DNA of 64,000 bases from Oscillospiraceae bacterium (GCA_017482385.1 JAFUNI010000014.1:1-64000), one strand, 5' to 3'; shown: positions 16,272 through 25,793, counted from the stretch's first letter. Numbers and translations are program-made. The notes: generated by a model not told the origin, from the sequence alone.

Positions 16272-16300
16272 AAAGGGAACGACCATCGGTCGTTCCCTTT
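16272..16300 (-). terminator. Terminator of the arginine operon (bidirectional hairpin)
   Basis: AAAGGGAACGACC and GGTCGTTCCCTTT form a perfect 13-bp stem with a 3-base loop. On the - strand the stem is followed by a T run (CCCTTTTTTGC), so it terminates argF transcription; on + it is weaker and would serve the spoVT remnant. Confidence 0.85.
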
Positions 16301-16330
16301 CATTATGCATTCAGCATTATGCATTAAGCA

Positions 16331-17308
16331 TTACAAAGTGGCAGCCATAACTGCCTTGATGGTGTGCATCCGGTTCTCGGCCTCGTCGAAGACGATGGAC
16401 TGGGGGCCTTCAAACACCTCGTCGGTGACTTCCATGCAGTCGATGCCGAACTTCTCGCCCATTTCCTTGCCGATCTTGGTGTTCAGATCGTGGAAAGCGG
16501 GCAGACAGTGCATGAATTTGCACTGGGGACCTGCGATGTCCATCAGCTCCTGGGTCACCCGGTAAGCTGTCAGCTCCCGGATACGGTAGCCCCAAACCTC
16601 GGCAGGCTCACCCATGGACACCCAAACGTCGGTGTAGATCACGTGGGCGCCCTTGACGGCTTCCTTGGGATCTTCGATGAACTCCAGCTTTGCGCCGGTT
16701 TCCTTGGCGATTTCCTGGCAGGTGGCGATCAGCTCCTTGTTGGGGAAGTAGTCTGCAGGGGCGCAGGCCACGAAGTGCATACCCAGCTTGGCGCAGCCCA
16801 CCATGAGGGAGTTGCCCATATTGAAGCCTGCATCACCCATAAACACTAACTTTTTGCCCTTGAGCTCGCCGAAATGCTCCCGGATGGTGAGCATATCCGC
16901 CAAAATCTGGGTGGGGTGGAATTCGTTGGTCAGGCCATTCCAAACAGGCACGCCTGCGTACTTGGCCAGTTCTTCCACGATCTCCTGGCCGTAACCGCGG
17001 TACTCAATACCGTCGTACATACGGCCCAGCACCCGGGCGGTGTCGGCGATGGATTCCTTCTTGCCCATCTGAGAGCCGGAGGGTCCCAAATAGGTCACGG
17101 ACATACCCAGATCAGAGCCTGCAACCTCGAAGGCGCAGCGGGTACGGGTGGAGTCCTTTTCAAACAGGAGAACGATGTTCTTGCCCTCACACATTTTGTG
17201 GGGGATGCCGGCTTTTTTCTTGGCCTTCAGATCAGCAGCCAAATCGATCAGCTGCGTAATTTCTGCCGGGGTGTAGTCCAGCAGCTTCAGAAAATTTCTG
17301 CCTTTCAT
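16331..17308 (-). CDS. argF: Ornithine carbamoyltransferase
   Basis: 325 residues; makes citrulline from ornithine and carbamoyl phosphate in the cytoplasm. Carbamoyl-phosphate motif STRTR at residues 53-57 with CAFE, HPTQ in the middle, and the ornithine/catalytic HCLPAFH near 265 are all present. The start at 17308 (MKGRNF) is chosen because AAGGAG lies eight bases upstream; an in-frame upstream start at 17338 would overlap the ABC ATPase gene. The gene is the last of the - strand arginine cluster. Anabolic and catabolic forms cannot be told apart by sequence alone, but linkage to argG and argH favours biosynthesis. Confidence 0.95.
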   Translation of the reverse strand: MKGRNFLKLLDYTPAEITQLIDLAADLKAKKKAGIPHKMCEGKNIVLLFEKDSTRTRCAFEVAGSDLGMSVTYLGPSGSQMGKKESIADTARVLGRMYDGIEYRGYGQEIVEELAKYAGVPVWNGLTNEFHPTQILADMLTIREHFGELKGKKLVFMGDAGFNMGNSLMVGCAKLGMHFVACAPADYFPNKELIATCQEIAKETGAKLEFIEDPKEAVKGAHVIYTDVWVSMGEPAEVWGYRIRELTAYRVTQELMDIAGPQCKFMHCLPAFHDLNTKIGKEMGEKFGIDCMEVTDEVFEGPQSIVFDEAENRMHTIKAVMAATL

Positions 17309-17321
17309 CTTCGAATCTCCT

Positions 17322-18101
17322 TTACAGCACTTTTGCAAGGAAGGATTTCAGGCGCTCGCTTTGGGGGTTGCCAAAGAACTCAGCGGGGGTGTTTTCCTCG
17401 GCGATGACACCGTCATCGATGAAGATCACCCGGTTGGAGACTTCACGGGCAAAGCCCATTTCGTGGGTAACAACCACCATGGTCATACCCTGCTTGGCCA
17501 GCTCCTTCATAACATCCAGCACCTCGCCGACCATTTCCGGGTCAAGGGCGGAGGTGGGCTCGTCAAAGAGAATGACCTTGGGATTCATAGCTAAGGCCCG
17601 GACGATGGCCACACGCTGCTTCTGACCGCCGGAGATCTGAGAAGGATAGGCGGCTGCCTTGTCTTCCAGGCCGATGGCCTTCAGCAGCTCCATAGCCCGC
17701 TTTTCAGCCTCCGCCTTTACATCGGCAACGGTCTTACCCTGGGCCCGCAAGGCTTTTTTGTTCTTCTTGGCGATGGTAACAGGCGCGAGGGTGATATTGT
17801 CCAGCACGCACAGGTTGTTGAACAGATTAAACTGCTGGAACACCATGCCGATCTTTTGCCGGTGGATATTGATGTCCACCTTCATATCGGCCAGATCCTC
17901 GCCGTCGAACATAATAGAGCCGCCGGAGGGGTCTTCCAGGCAGTTGATGCAACGCAGGAAGGTGGATTTACCGCAGCCGGAAGGGCCGATGATCGCTACC
18001 ACATCGCCTTCGTAAACATCTAAGTCGATGCCCTTCAGAACTTGGTTGTCCCCAAACTGCTTGGTCAGATTTTTAACCGATAAAACTAACTGTTTTTCCA
18101 T
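17322..18101 (-). CDS. Polar amino-acid ABC transporter, ATP-binding subunit (GlnQ/ArtP type)
   Basis: About 259 residues with Walker [10 protein letters not shown] near residue 40, the Q-loop QFNLFNNL, signature [15 protein letters not shown], Walker [15 protein letters not shown] and the switch His in VVVTHEM. It powers the permease encoded upstream. Start is ATG at 18101; an in-frame GTG at 18113 overlaps the permease stop and is an alternative. Unlike many GlnQ proteins it has an insert rich in Lys/Ala ([21 protein letters not shown]) between the Q-loop and signature. It is followed 13 bases later by argF, so amino-acid import and arginine synthesis are co-expressed. Confidence 0.92.
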   Translation of the reverse strand: MEKQLVLSVKNLTKQFGDNQVLKGIDLDVYEGDVVAIIGPSGCGKSTFLRCINCLEDPSGGSIMFDGEDLADMKVDINIHRQKIGMVFQQFNLFNNLCVLDNITLAPVTIAKKNKKALRAQGKTVADVKAEAEKRAMELLKAIGLEDKAAAYPSQISGGQKQRVAIVRALAMNPKVILFDEPTSALDPEMVGEVLDVMKELAKQGMTMVVVTHEMGFAREVSNRVIFIDDGVIAEENTPAEFFGNPQSERLKSFLAKVL

Positions 18102-18102
18102 A

Positions 18103-18807
18103 TTATCTTTCACTCTTCTTCATTTTTGCTTCCAGCGCTCTCACGCCCCAGGAGATCAGCAGCACCATGATCAAATAGGTCAGTGCCAGCATCAGATAGG
18201 GCATGGTGTAATCGTAGGTGGGATCACCCAGCTGCTTGAAGGATTTGTAAAGGTCGGTCACCGCAATAAAGCTGACGATGGAGGTTTCCTTGATCAGCAC
18301 GATGAACTCGTTGCCCAAGGTGGGCAGGATGTTCTTGACGGCCTGGGGCACCACGATTTTCAGCATGGTGGTGGCGTAGGTTAGACCGACAGCTCTGCCG
18401 GCCTCCATTTGGCCGGGGTCTACGGATTGGATGCCGCTGCGCATAATCTCACTGACATAAGCGCCGCTGTTCAGACCGAACATAATAATGGCAACCGGAA
18501 CACCGGAGTCCACGGTGATGCCCAACGCAGGCAGCAGTACCCAGTAGCCGATCAGCAGCTGCACCACCATAGGTGTGCCCCGGAAGAGTTCAATATAGCA
18601 TACGCAGATCTTGTCCAAGATCCGGGGAAGCCTCTTATACTTGGGCATCACCCGGACAACGGCAATGATAGTACCGATCAAAATACCGATCAGCAAGCCG
18701 CCAACGGCGATCTGCACGGTGATCCACAGGCCGTTCAGCACATTTTCATATCCCTTTAGGGTGATGAACTGCTTGATAAATTCATTCCACATTTGAGTTA
18801 TAGTCAT
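18103..18807 (-). CDS. Polar amino-acid ABC transporter permease
   Basis: About 234 residues (start ATG at 18807; an in-frame TTG at 18819 is less likely). Around five membrane segments; the first is [20 protein letters not shown]. The EAA loop [20 protein letters not shown] near residue 140 is the contact with the ATPase. This is the His/Glu/Gln/Arg permease family. The gene is separated from the binding-protein gene upstream by a stable hairpin, and its stop touches the ATPase start. The substrate is probably a basic or arginine-related amino acid given the flanking arg genes, but that is inference. Confidence 0.92.
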   Translation of the reverse strand: MTITQMWNEFIKQFITLKGYENVLNGLWITVQIAVGGLLIGILIGTIIAVVRVMPKYKRLPRILDKICVCYIELFRGTPMVVQLLIGYWVLLPALGITVDSGVPVAIIMFGLNSGAYVSEIMRSGIQSVDPGQMEAGRAVGLTYATTMLKIVVPQAVKNILPTLGNEFIVLIKETSIVSFIAVTDLYKSFKQLGDPTYDYTMPYLMLALTYLIMVLLISWGVRALEAKMKKSER

Positions 18808-18820
18808 ATTTTTAACCAAA

Positions 18821-18852
18821 GTGAAGGCTTAGCCAAAGCGCTAAGCCTTCAC
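18821..18852 (-). promoter_or_regulatory. Intercistronic hairpin between binding-protein and permease genes
   Basis: GTGAAGGCTTAGC and GCTAAGCCTTCAC form a perfect 13-bp stem with a 6-base loop. On the - strand it is followed by CTTTGG rather than a T run, so it is more likely to protect the upstream binding-protein message or give partial termination, a common way of making more binding protein than permease. Confidence 0.75.
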
Positions 18853-18876
18853 CTTACCTTTTCTGATTTACTTAAA

Positions 18877-19692
18877 TTACTTTGCGCAGATGACGTTCAG
18901 CATGTCAACAACAGTGCCGGCGGAATCCAGCTCGGTGTAGGCAGTGGGAACAACGCAGACGATGGACTCGGTGTAGTAGGGCTCGGAGAAGTTGATAACG
19001 CCCAGACGCTCGGTGGTGATGGTGATACCGGACATAGCGATGTCAACATTCTGCTTGCCAACAGCGCCCACAACAGCGTCGAACTCCATATCGTCGATAA
19101 CCAGCTCCAGACCCAGCTCGTCAGCGATCAGCTTAGCGATCTCCATGTCGATGCCGTAGAACTGATTGCCTTCCTTGTACTCCCAGGGAGCGAACTCAGC
19201 GTTGGTAGCAACAACCAGCTGCTCAGCTGCCTTGCTGCCGTCCTTGGTGCCGGAGGTCACGCCAACATACTTGGCCTCTTCGCCATTCATGTACTTTTCC
19301 TTGATGGCGTCGATCTCGGTAGCCTTGTCTTTCAGAATGTTGTCGATCTTGGTCTTCAGGTCAGCCTGGTTCTTGTCGATACCGATGCCGTAGTTCTCGC
19401 TGGACAGAGCGATCTCGATGATCTTCAGACCCTCGATCTCCTTAGCCAGGGACTTAGCGGTGGTCTTGTCAACGAACAGGTAATCAGCGTTGCCGTTGAT
19501 CATGTCCTTTGCAGCCAGTGCGAAGGTGTCATAGGAAGTGGTCTTGGTGTTGGCCAGCTTGTCAGCGTACATAAAGCTGGTGGTGCCCTTCTGGGCAGCG
19601 ATCTTAGCGCCGGCCTCGTCCTTAGCGCCGCAAGCAGCGAACAGGGACAGGCACAGAACCAGTGCCAGGGTCAATGCGATAAACTTTTTCAT
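18877..19692 (-). CDS. Amino-acid ABC transporter substrate-binding lipoprotein, apparently circularly permuted
   Basis: 271 residues with a lipoprotein signal peptide ending LFAAC. The domain order is inverted relative to the SBP_bac_3 family. Right after the signal comes what is normally the second lobe and C-terminal helices (AKIAAQKGTTS, DMINGNADYLFVD, ENYGIGIDKN, IDAIKEKYM). A Gly/Lys/Ser-rich linker around residues 135-160 follows. Then comes what is normally the mature N terminus and lobe 1 (LVVATNAEFAPWEY, DMEFDAVVGAV, VDIAMSGITIT, INFSEPYYTES). The protein ends shortly after the usual first crossover. All canonical pieces are present once. Its gene is first of the transporter genes, downstream of argH, and the permease and ATPase are normal. 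Confidence 0.85.
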   Translation of the reverse strand: MKKFIALTLALVLCLSLFAACGAKDEAGAKIAAQKGTTSFMYADKLANTKTTSYDTFALAAKDMINGNADYLFVDKTTAKSLAKEIEGLKIIEIALSSENYGIGIDKNQADLKTKIDNILKDKATEIDAIKEKYMNGEEAKYVGVTSGTKDGSKAAEQLVVATNAEFAPWEYKEGNQFYGIDMEIAKLIADELGLELVIDDMEFDAVVGAVGKQNVDIAMSGITITTERLGVINFSEPYYTESIVCVVPTAYTELDSAGTVVDMLNVICAK

Positions 19693-19710
19693 TTTGGTTT
19701 CCTCCTAAAA

Positions 19711-21081
19711 TTAAATAAATTTTTGAATGTACTTTATTTGCTCGTCGGCGGAAGCCTGATTGGTGCCGCCGGCGGAGATTCTGCTTTCCACACATCGTCG
19801 CAGGTCGATGGCTTCAAAAACATCGTCTTCAAACTGGGTGTCGAATTCTTTGTATTCTGCGATGGTCATTTCTTCCAGCACCTTGTTATTTGCGATACAG
19901 TAGGCCACGATCTGACCGGTAGTTTTATAAGCACTGCGGAAGGGCTCGCCCTTCTTGGTGAGATAGTCAGCCAGGTCGGTGGCATTGATGAAGCCCTTCT
20001 GTGCGGCCCGGAGCATATTCTCGGGCAGGGGCTTCATGGTGCGGATCATGGGCGGGAATACGGTTAAGCACTGCTTGACGGTGTCGATTGCGTCGAAGAT
20101 GGACTCCTTATCCTCCTGCATATCCTTGTTATATGCCAAGGGCAGGCCCTTCAGTACTGTGAGCATTCCCATGAGATCGCCGTAGACGCGGCCCGTTTTG
20201 CCTCGCACCAATTCGGCGATATCAGGGTTCTTCTTCTGGGGCATAATACTCGACCCGGTGGTGTAGCTGTCATCCAGCTCGATGAACTTGAATTCCCAGC
20301 TTGCCCAGAGGATGACCTCCTCGGAGAAACGGGACAAATGCATCATCACCGTGGCGAAGGCACTCAGCAGCTCCACGCAGAAGTCCCGGTCGGACACGCC
20401 GTCAATGCTGTTGAGGGTAATGCCGTCGAAGCCTAACTTGGCTGCTACCATTTCCCGGTTGGTGGGATAGGTAGTGCCGGCCAAGGCGCAAGAGCCGAGG
20501 GGAGAATAGTTCATCCGCTTCACCGCATCCTCGATGCGGCCAATGTCCCGGGTGAACATCATACCGTATGCCAACAGATGGTGGGCAAAGGTGATGGGCT
20601 GGGCTCTTTGCAGGTGGGTGTAACCGGGCATAATGGTGTTTTTATGCTGCTCTGCCTGGAAGAGAATGTCCTCCAGCAGACCCTTAAGCATTGCCACAAT
20701 GCCGGCTGCCTCTTCTTTTAAGTACAGACGCACATCCAGGGCAACCTGGTCGTTGCGGCTGCGGGCGGTGTGGAGCTTTTTGCCAATGTCGCCAATGCGC
20801 TTGGTGAGCTCCGCCTCCACAAACATATGGATATCTTCCGCGGTCATATCGATTGCCAGTTTGCCGCTTTCCAAATCCGCCAAGATCTTTTCCAGCTCAG
20901 CGATGATGGTGTCGGCATCAGCGGAGGGGATGATCCCCTGGGCTGAGAGCATTGCCGCGTGGGCCATAGAGCCCTTGATATCCTGCCGGAACATCCGGCA
21001 GTCAAAGTGAATGGAGGAGTTGAAGTCGTCGGCCTGTTGGTCCAGCGCCTTGCTGAACCGGCCTTCCCACATCTTAGCCAT
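19711..21081 (-). CDS. argH: Argininosuccinate lyase
   Basis: 456 residues, the usual length. Cleaves argininosuccinate to arginine and fumarate. The fumarase/aspartase superfamily signature [12 protein letters not shown] is at about residues 280-292, and the N-terminal MWEGRFSK and [12 protein letters not shown] motifs are present. Its ATG overlaps the argG stop by eight bases, so translation is coupled. It is followed 18 bases after its stop by the start of the binding-lipoprotein gene, which has its own AGGAGG site. Confidence 0.96.
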   Translation of the reverse strand: MAKMWEGRFSKALDQQADDFNSSIHFDCRMFRQDIKGSMAHAAMLSAQGIIPSADADTIIAELEKILADLESGKLAIDMTAEDIHMFVEAELTKRIGDIGKKLHTARSRNDQVALDVRLYLKEEAAGIVAMLKGLLEDILFQAEQHKNTIMPGYTHLQRAQPITFAHHLLAYGMMFTRDIGRIEDAVKRMNYSPLGSCALAGTTYPTNREMVAAKLGFDGITLNSIDGVSDRDFCVELLSAFATVMMHLSRFSEEVILWASWEFKFIELDDSYTTGSSIMPQKKNPDIAELVRGKTGRVYGDLMGMLTVLKGLPLAYNKDMQEDKESIFDAIDTVKQCLTVFPPMIRTMKPLPENMLRAAQKGFINATDLADYLTKKGEPFRSAYKTTGQIVAYCIANNKVLEEMTIAEYKEFDTQFEDDVFEAIDLRRCVESRISAGGTNQASADEQIKYIQKFI

Positions 21082-22303
21082 TGTTCAGCTTACCCTGTTC
21101 CATAAGAGCCTGGGTCTGGGTGGGCAGGCCCCACAGGTTGATAAAGCCGGTGGCCTGGGACTGATCGTAGTCGCTTTCGCCGAAGGTGCAGATCTCTTCG
21201 GAGTACAGGGAGAAGGGACTCTTCACGCCTGCGTTGATCATATTGCCCTTGTACAGCTTCAGCCGGACAGTACCGGTGACATTCTTCTGCGTCTCGGTCA
21301 CGAAAGCGGACAGAGCCTCACGCAGGGGGGTGTACCACTGGCCGTTGTACAAAAGCTCTGCAAAGCAAACGCTCAGCTCCTGCTTCTTGTGGGCGGTCAT
21401 CTTATCCAGGCAGATGGTCTCCAAAACTCTGTGAGCCTTGTACAGGATGGTGCCGCCGGGAGTCTCGTAAACGCCTCTGCACTTCATACCGACCAAACGG
21501 TTCTCAACAATGTCCAACAAACCGATGCCGTTCTTGCCGCCGATCTCGTTCAGCTTCCAGATCATATCGGTGGCGGACATCTTCTGACCGTCCAGAGCAA
21601 CGGGAACGCCCTTCTCAAAGTCGATGGTCACATAGGTGGGCTCGTCGGGAGCCAGCATGGGAGAAATGGTCATCTCCAGGAAGCCGGGCTTCTCGTACTG
21701 GGGCTCGTTCCAGGGATCTTCCAGGTCCAGGCCCTCGTGGCTCAAGTGCCACAGGTTCTTGTCCTTGGAGTAGTTGGTCTCCCGGTTGATCTTCAGAGGT
21801 ACGTTGTGAGCCTCGGCGTAGTCGATTTCTTCTTCACGGGACTTGATATCCCACTCACGCCAGGGAGCGATGATCTTCATATCGGGAGCGAAGCGCTTGA
21901 TAGCCAGCTCGAAACGAACCTGGTCGTTGCCCTTACCGGTGCAGCCGTGGGCGATAGCGTCAGCGCCCTCAGCCAAAGCGATCTCCACCAGAGCCTTAGC
22001 GATGATGGGACGGGCGAAGGCAGTACCCATCAGGTACTCTTCGTAGATGCAGCCGGCCTGCATGGAGGGAATGATGATCTCGTCAACCATAGCCTCGCTG
22101 AGGTCTGCAGCGTAGAACTTGTGAGCGCCGGTCTTGTAGGCCTTCTCTTCCAGGCCTTCCAGCTCGTCGGCCTGGCCAACGTTACCGGCCACAGCGATGA
22201 TGTAAGGATCGTTGTAGTTTTCCTTCAGCCAGGGAATGATGATGGAAGTGTCCAGGCCACCGGAGTAGGCCAAAACAATCTTCTTGATGTCTTTCTTATC
22301 CAT
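21074..22303 (-). CDS. argG: Argininosuccinate synthase
   Basis: 409 residues. Joins citrulline and aspartate using ATP. N-terminal P-loop-like AYSGGLDTS at residues 11-19 identifies the family, with the later citrulline/aspartate-binding segments (ACTGKGNDQ-like [14 protein letters not shown]) intact. The start at 22303 (MDKKD) follows AGGAGG by eight bases. It is the first gene of the arginine cluster, with a promoter and ArgR-like box 57-85 bases upstream. No argCJBD genes are in the window, so citrulline could come from imported ornithine via argF or from genes elsewhere. Confidence 0.96.
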   Translation of the reverse strand: MDKKDIKKIVLAYSGGLDTSIIIPWLKENYNDPYIIAVAGNVGQADELEGLEEKAYKTGAHKFYAADLSEAMVDEIIIPSMQAGCIYEEYLMGTAFARPIIAKALVEIALAEGADAIAHGCTGKGNDQVRFELAIKRFAPDMKIIAPWREWDIKSREEEIDYAEAHNVPLKINRETNYSKDKNLWHLSHEGLDLEDPWNEPQYEKPGFLEMTISPMLAPDEPTYVTIDFEKGVPVALDGQKMSATDMIWKLNEIGGKNGIGLLDIVENRLVGMKCRGVYETPGGTILYKAHRVLETICLDKMTAHKKQELSVCFAELLYNGQWYTPLREALSAFVTETQKNVTGTVRLKLYKGNMINAGVKSPFSLYSEEICTFGESDYDQSQATGFINLWGLPTQTQALMEQGKLNNG

Positions 22304-22359
22304 TTTAGTTTCCTCCTGATATCCGCGGGGATAGCCCGTGTAATTTATGTTATGGCAAG

Positions 22360-22388
22360 ATTGTAGCACAGCTTGAATAAATATGCAA
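22360..22388 (-). promoter_or_regulatory. argG promoter overlapped by an ArgR-box-like sequence
   Basis: Read on the - strand: -35 TTGCAT (22383-22388), 17-base spacer, -10 TACAAT (22360-22365). On the + strand, TGAATAAATATGCA at 22374-22387 matches the ArgR half-palindrome pattern TGAAT-n4-ATTCA at nine of ten defined positions and covers the -35 and spacer. Repression by an arginine-bound ArgR/AhrC is the natural reading. Confidence 0.65.
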
Positions 22389-22486
22389 GCCCATATTCAT
22401 TATTTTCATTCCAAAAGTTAATGAAAAAACCGAGTTTGTTTTGGTAACTATGCACAAAAACCGAGCATTTTACCCGTGTATGCGCA

Positions 22487-22515
22487 GAAAAGCAGGGCGC
22501 ACAGCCCTGCTTTTC
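22487..22515 (-). terminator. Terminator of the exopolysaccharide operon
   Basis: GAAAAGCAGGGC and GCCCTGCTTTTC form a perfect 12-bp stem with a 5-base loop, 41 bases after the flippase stop. It contains its own T-run (GCTTTTC) on both strands. Confidence 0.8.
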
Positions 22516-22555
22516 AATGTATAAAATGCATAAATTTTTTGGAAAATTGTATATT

Positions 22556-23953
22556 TTAGACGGAAGCCTTATCCTTGCGCATTTGCTTCAGCAAATAAAG
22601 GGATACGGGAATGACCATCACAGCGCATATACCCCAGCGTAGCAGAATGCTGTCCACAAACAGCAGCTGCCAGGCGGCCATTGCAGCCACAGCGGCGCAG
22701 ACACCCAGCATCCGGCTGGGAGGCACCACAAAGAACTTTAATAGCTTTCCGGAGATGAAATAATGCACCGCCGCAAACAGCAAATAAGACGCCAAGGTGG
22801 TGTACGCTGCGGCTACAAAGCCGTAGAGCTTGATGAACACATAGTTTAAGACAATGTTTACCACCGCGGCAGCCACAGTGCCGTACATAATGTAGGTGGT
22901 CTTCTTGGCATAGTACTGGGCGGGGACGACCAAATTATAAAGAAACAGCGCAAAGGCATCCAGCACCAGGGGGATCGCCACATATTTACCCAATGTGTAT
23001 TTTGCACCGCCCAGAAGCTGCACCAGCTCCGGCGACAGTGCCATAAGGCCGGAGGTCAGGACAAAGAACAGCAAAAGCAGCTGGGTCGCCCGCTTTTGAA
23101 TGGCGTTCTTTTCCCCCTTGTCCATCTGGGAATAGAACCAGGTGGTCCAGGCGGTGGTGACGGACTCGGTGATGATCACCAAAATCAGCTTGATATTGCC
23201 GGCCAAAGAGTAAATACCTGCGGCAGCATCGCTGACCATTTTGCTGATCATGATCCGGTCGCATTGATTCAGCAGCATTTGGGAAATGCCGTGGGGTACG
23301 ATGGGCAGGCTGTATTTGATGCCGAAATTCCAATAGGTCTTGGAAATTCGGGGCTTTGCCTTCCGGAAAAAGCTAATTAGCAGCACCACCGAAATAAGGA
23401 ATGCCGGCAGCGATGCGCCGATGATCCGGCCCATAGCCCGGTTTTCGGAAAATACCGTCAGAATCAGCACCAAAGAAAGGGTGATATTCAATATAGAGCT
23501 GCAGGCAGAAACCAGCAGATATTTTTTATAGGAATAGTCTAAGCTGATACGGGTGTTGTACAGCTGGATCACAGCTGTGGAAAAACTGCCCAGCACCAGC
23601 ATGGTGAGGGATGCGGGAGGCAGCGCCAAAACCTGTCCCAGCGCCCGGCGGAACAAAACAGCCACAGCAAGCGCCACCAGTCCGTTCAGAATATAGATCA
23701 GACTGATGGAGGAGGTATAGCTGTTGATTTTGCCCCGGAATTCCAAATTTGCGCTTTGGATACTGGTGTGCAGGGCCAGGCCGATGAGCACGAACAGTAT
23801 CATATCGTAGGACGCAAATACATTATAAACACCAAACTCCTCCGGGGAGAGGAGTCGGCTGAAAATGGGCAGCGTCAGGAAATTGATACCCTTGATTAAA
23901 ATGTTACCAAGGGTGTAACCAACTCCGGAGCGCAGCGCCTTGCTTTCTGACAT
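22556..23953 (-). CDS. Wzx-type oligosaccharide flippase
   Basis: 465 residues with about 12-14 hydrophobic segments and the polysaccharide-biosynthesis-protein N terminus (SGVGYTLGNILIKGINFLTLP, then FSRLLSPEEFGVYN). These MOP-superfamily proteins translocate lipid-linked repeat units across the membrane. It is the last gene of the operon, nine bases after rfbC, and has a start at 23953. With the Wzy-like polymerase at 27722 it points to Wzx/Wzy-dependent polymer assembly. Confidence 0.88.
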   Translation of the reverse strand: MSESKALRSGVGYTLGNILIKGINFLTLPIFSRLLSPEEFGVYNVFASYDMILFVLIGLALHTSIQSANLEFRGKINSYTSSISLIYILNGLVALAVAVLFRRALGQVLALPPASLTMLVLGSFSTAVIQLYNTRISLDYSYKKYLLVSACSSILNITLSLVLILTVFSENRAMGRIIGASLPAFLISVVLLISFFRKAKPRISKTYWNFGIKYSLPIVPHGISQMLLNQCDRIMISKMVSDAAAGIYSLAGNIKLILVIITESVTTAWTTWFYSQMDKGEKNAIQKRATQLLLLFFVLTSGLMALSPELVQLLGGAKYTLGKYVAIPLVLDAFALFLYNLVVPAQYYAKKTTYIMYGTVAAAVVNIVLNYVFIKLYGFVAAAYTTLASYLLFAAVHYFISGKLLKFFVVPPSRMLGVCAAVAAMAAWQLLFVDSILLRWGICAVMVIPVSLYLLKQMRKDKASV

Positions 23954-23962
23954 AGTTTCACC

Positions 23963-24562
23963 TTAAATCTGGGCAATACCCAACCATTTTTGATCTTTTT
24001 CGCTTAAATTGAGGGGTGTGCCGTCGGAGAGGGTGTAGCCCTCAGCAGAAGCACTGCCCTTGTACTGACCGACAACTTCCGGCCAGGTGATGCCGATGGC
24101 AGGGTCGTTCCAGGCAAGACCGCCCTCGTCATTGGCGTGGTAGAAGTCATCGCATTTGTAGCAGAACTCGGCAGTGTCGCTCAGCACCAAAAAACCGTGG
24201 GCAAAGCCCCGGGGAATGAGAAACTGCTTTTTGTTTTCCGCGGTCAGCTCCACGCCGTACCACTTGCCGTAGGTGGCAGAGCCGGGGCGCAGGTCCACAG
24301 CCACATCAAAAACAGATCCCTGGATCACCCGCACCAGCTTGGTTTGGGGGAAATTCTTTTGGAAGTGGAGGCCTCGCAGCACGCCCTTTACGGACATAGA
24401 TTGGTTGTCCTGGACAAAATTGATGTCAATACCTGCTTCCTGCATATCCCGCAGGCTGTAGGTCTCCATAAAGTAGCCCCGGTTGTCGCCGTGGACGGCG
24501 GGGGTGATAACGCAGAGGCCGTCAATACCGCCTACATTCTTTTCAACAGTGATCTGTCCCAT
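23963..24562 (-). CDS. rfbC: dTDP-4-dehydrorhamnose 3,5-epimerase
   Basis: 199 residues of the RmlC cupin family. RGLHFQ near residue 64 carries the catalytic His, VAVDLRPGSATYG follows, and IPRGFAHGF is the conserved cupin segment. Third enzyme of dTDP-L-rhamnose synthesis. Its start codon overlaps the rfbD stop (TAATG), so the two are coupled. The C-terminal 25 residues beyond the cupin are as in other firmicute RmlC proteins. Confidence 0.94.
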   Translation of the reverse strand: MGQITVEKNVGGIDGLCVITPAVHGDNRGYFMETYSLRDMQEAGIDINFVQDNQSMSVKGVLRGLHFQKNFPQTKLVRVIQGSVFDVAVDLRPGSATYGKWYGVELTAENKKQFLIPRGFAHGFLVLSDTAEFCYKCDDFYHANDEGGLAWNDPAIGITWPEVVGQYKGSASAEGYTLSDGTPLNLSEKDQKWLGIAQI

Positions 24563-25473
24563 TATGCCATCTCCTTCAGGTAGCGGGCCAAGGCATCCTG
24601 CCAGGTGGGCAGGGGTTCAAAGCCCATTTGGGTCAATTTGGATTTATCCAGCCGGCTGTTATAGGGCCGGGCGGCCTTACTTAGGCCGTATTCTGCGGTG
24701 GTGACAGGCACGACCTTGGTGGTGTAGCCCGCCTGGCGGAAAATTTCACAGGTGAAATCGTACCAGCTGATGTAGCCGCCGGAGTTGGTGGCGTGATAGT
24801 AGCCGTATTTTTCACTTTCCAGCATATCCACCAACAGCCGGGAAAGGTCATAGGTGTAGGTGGGTGTGCCAATTTGATCGTTTACCACCCGGACGGTGTC
24901 GTGGTTCTTGCCCACGTTCAGCATAGTCTTAATGAAGTTCTTGCCGTTGAGACCGAACACCCAGGCGATACGGACAATGAAGTATTTTTCCAAAGTCCCG
25001 GAAACGGCCAGCTCGCCTTCCAGCTTGGTCTGTCCGTACACATTGAGGGGCTTATAGTCCTTGCAATCCGGCTGCCAGGGAGTGTCGCCCTGTCCGTTAA
25101 ACACATAGTCGGTTGAGATGTAGAGCATTTTGCAATCCAGCGCCTCGCAAGCCTCAGCAATATGCGCCGTGCCGCCGGCATTGATGGCCCGGACTTTTTC
25201 CCGGTTGTCAGCATCTTCTGCCAGGTCTACAGCTGTCCAGGCGGCGCAATGCACCACCGCATCCGGGGCAAGGACCATGAGCGTTTTATTGACAGCGGCC
25301 TTGTCCGTGATGTCCAGGCTCACATAGGGGCAGGTGGTGACAGGGCTACCGTCAGCGATGCCACTGTATTGGGGGGCTAAGTCGCTGCCGATGGCTTGAT
25401 GGCCACGGGAAATCAGCTCATTTACCACATCGTGGCCCAACTGCCCAGCCACACCGGTTACAAATACTTTCAT
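24562..25473 (-). CDS. rfbD: dTDP-4-dehydrorhamnose reductase
   Basis: 303 residues from ATG at 25473 (AAGAGG upstream); a longer frame to 25575 has no ribosome-binding site. The N terminus has the NAD(P)-binding pattern FVTGVAGQLGHDV, and the catalytic YxxxK is YGQTKLEGE near residue 140. Final step of dTDP-rhamnose synthesis. It is separated from rfbB by a 320-base non-coding stretch, unusual within this otherwise tightly packed operon. Confidence 0.94.
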   Translation of the reverse strand: MKVFVTGVAGQLGHDVVNELISRGHQAIGSDLAPQYSGIADGSPVTTCPYVSLDITDKAAVNKTLMVLAPDAVVHCAAWTAVDLAEDADNREKVRAINAGGTAHIAEACEALDCKMLYISTDYVFNGQGDTPWQPDCKDYKPLNVYGQTKLEGELAVSGTLEKYFIVRIAWVFGLNGKNFIKTMLNVGKNHDTVRVVNDQIGTPTYTYDLSRLLVDMLESEKYGYYHATNSGGYISWYDFTCEIFRQAGYTTKVVPVTTAEYGLSKAARPYNSRLDKSKLTQMGFEPLPTWQDALARYLKEMA

Positions 25474-25793
25474 AAACAATCCTCTTGCTTGGATAGGAAT
25501 TTTTGAAATCTTAAACTTATGCCTATCTCCCAATAATGCGCCCGGAGGGGTACATAGGGGAGGGGCGGTTCGCAAGCGGGAGTTGCGGCTCAGCCTTTTC
25601 CTGTTGCGGTACCCAAAATTTCTTGTTCGCTATTCGCTCACAAAATTTTGACCGCGGCCACTCGCTCAGGTCGCTTTATCCGCCACTGGCGGCGCTCCCA
25701 TCGCTCCCCCTATATCGCATTCTTTGGATACTTTCTTGGCGAAACAAGAAAGTATCGCCAACCGCAGGCATAAAAGGGAAAGGTCGAAGAGAT
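25474..25793. other. 320-base non-coding insertion inside the dTDP-rhamnose genes
   Basis: Between rfbB and rfbD, where neighbouring gaps are under 15 bases. The stretch is rich in short inverted and repeated words (TTCGCTATTCGCTCAC, CACTCGCTCAGGTCGC; AGGGGAG near 25556 opposite CTCCCCCTAT near 25705) and holds a strong hairpin at 25728. No protein-coding frame on the - strand is credible. It looks like an inserted repeat element rather than operon sequence. Confidence 0.55.
25728..25755 (-). terminator. Strong hairpin downstream of rfbB, possible attenuator
   Basis: ATACTTTCTTG and CAAGAAAGTAT form a perfect 11-bp stem with a GCGAAA loop. No long T run follows on the - strand (CCAAAGAATG), so termination would be partial; it may only stabilise the rfbA-rfbB message. 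Confidence 0.5.

Noticed and set aside
16300-16335. Repeated ATGCATT / AGCATTA words near the argF stop as a possible regulatory site
   Set aside because: Short AT-rich direct repeats with no symmetry or position suggesting a binding site.
18793-20067. 424-codon open frame on the + strand opposite the binding lipoprotein and argH
   Set aside because: Low-complexity antisense frame spanning two clear genes.
21011-22366. 451-codon open frame on the + strand opposite argG
   Set aside because: Antisense to a well-supported argG gene; composition is typical of reverse-strand translation.
24137-24583. 148-codon open frame on the + strand opposite rfbC
   Set aside because: Antisense to a clear rfbC gene without any start signal.
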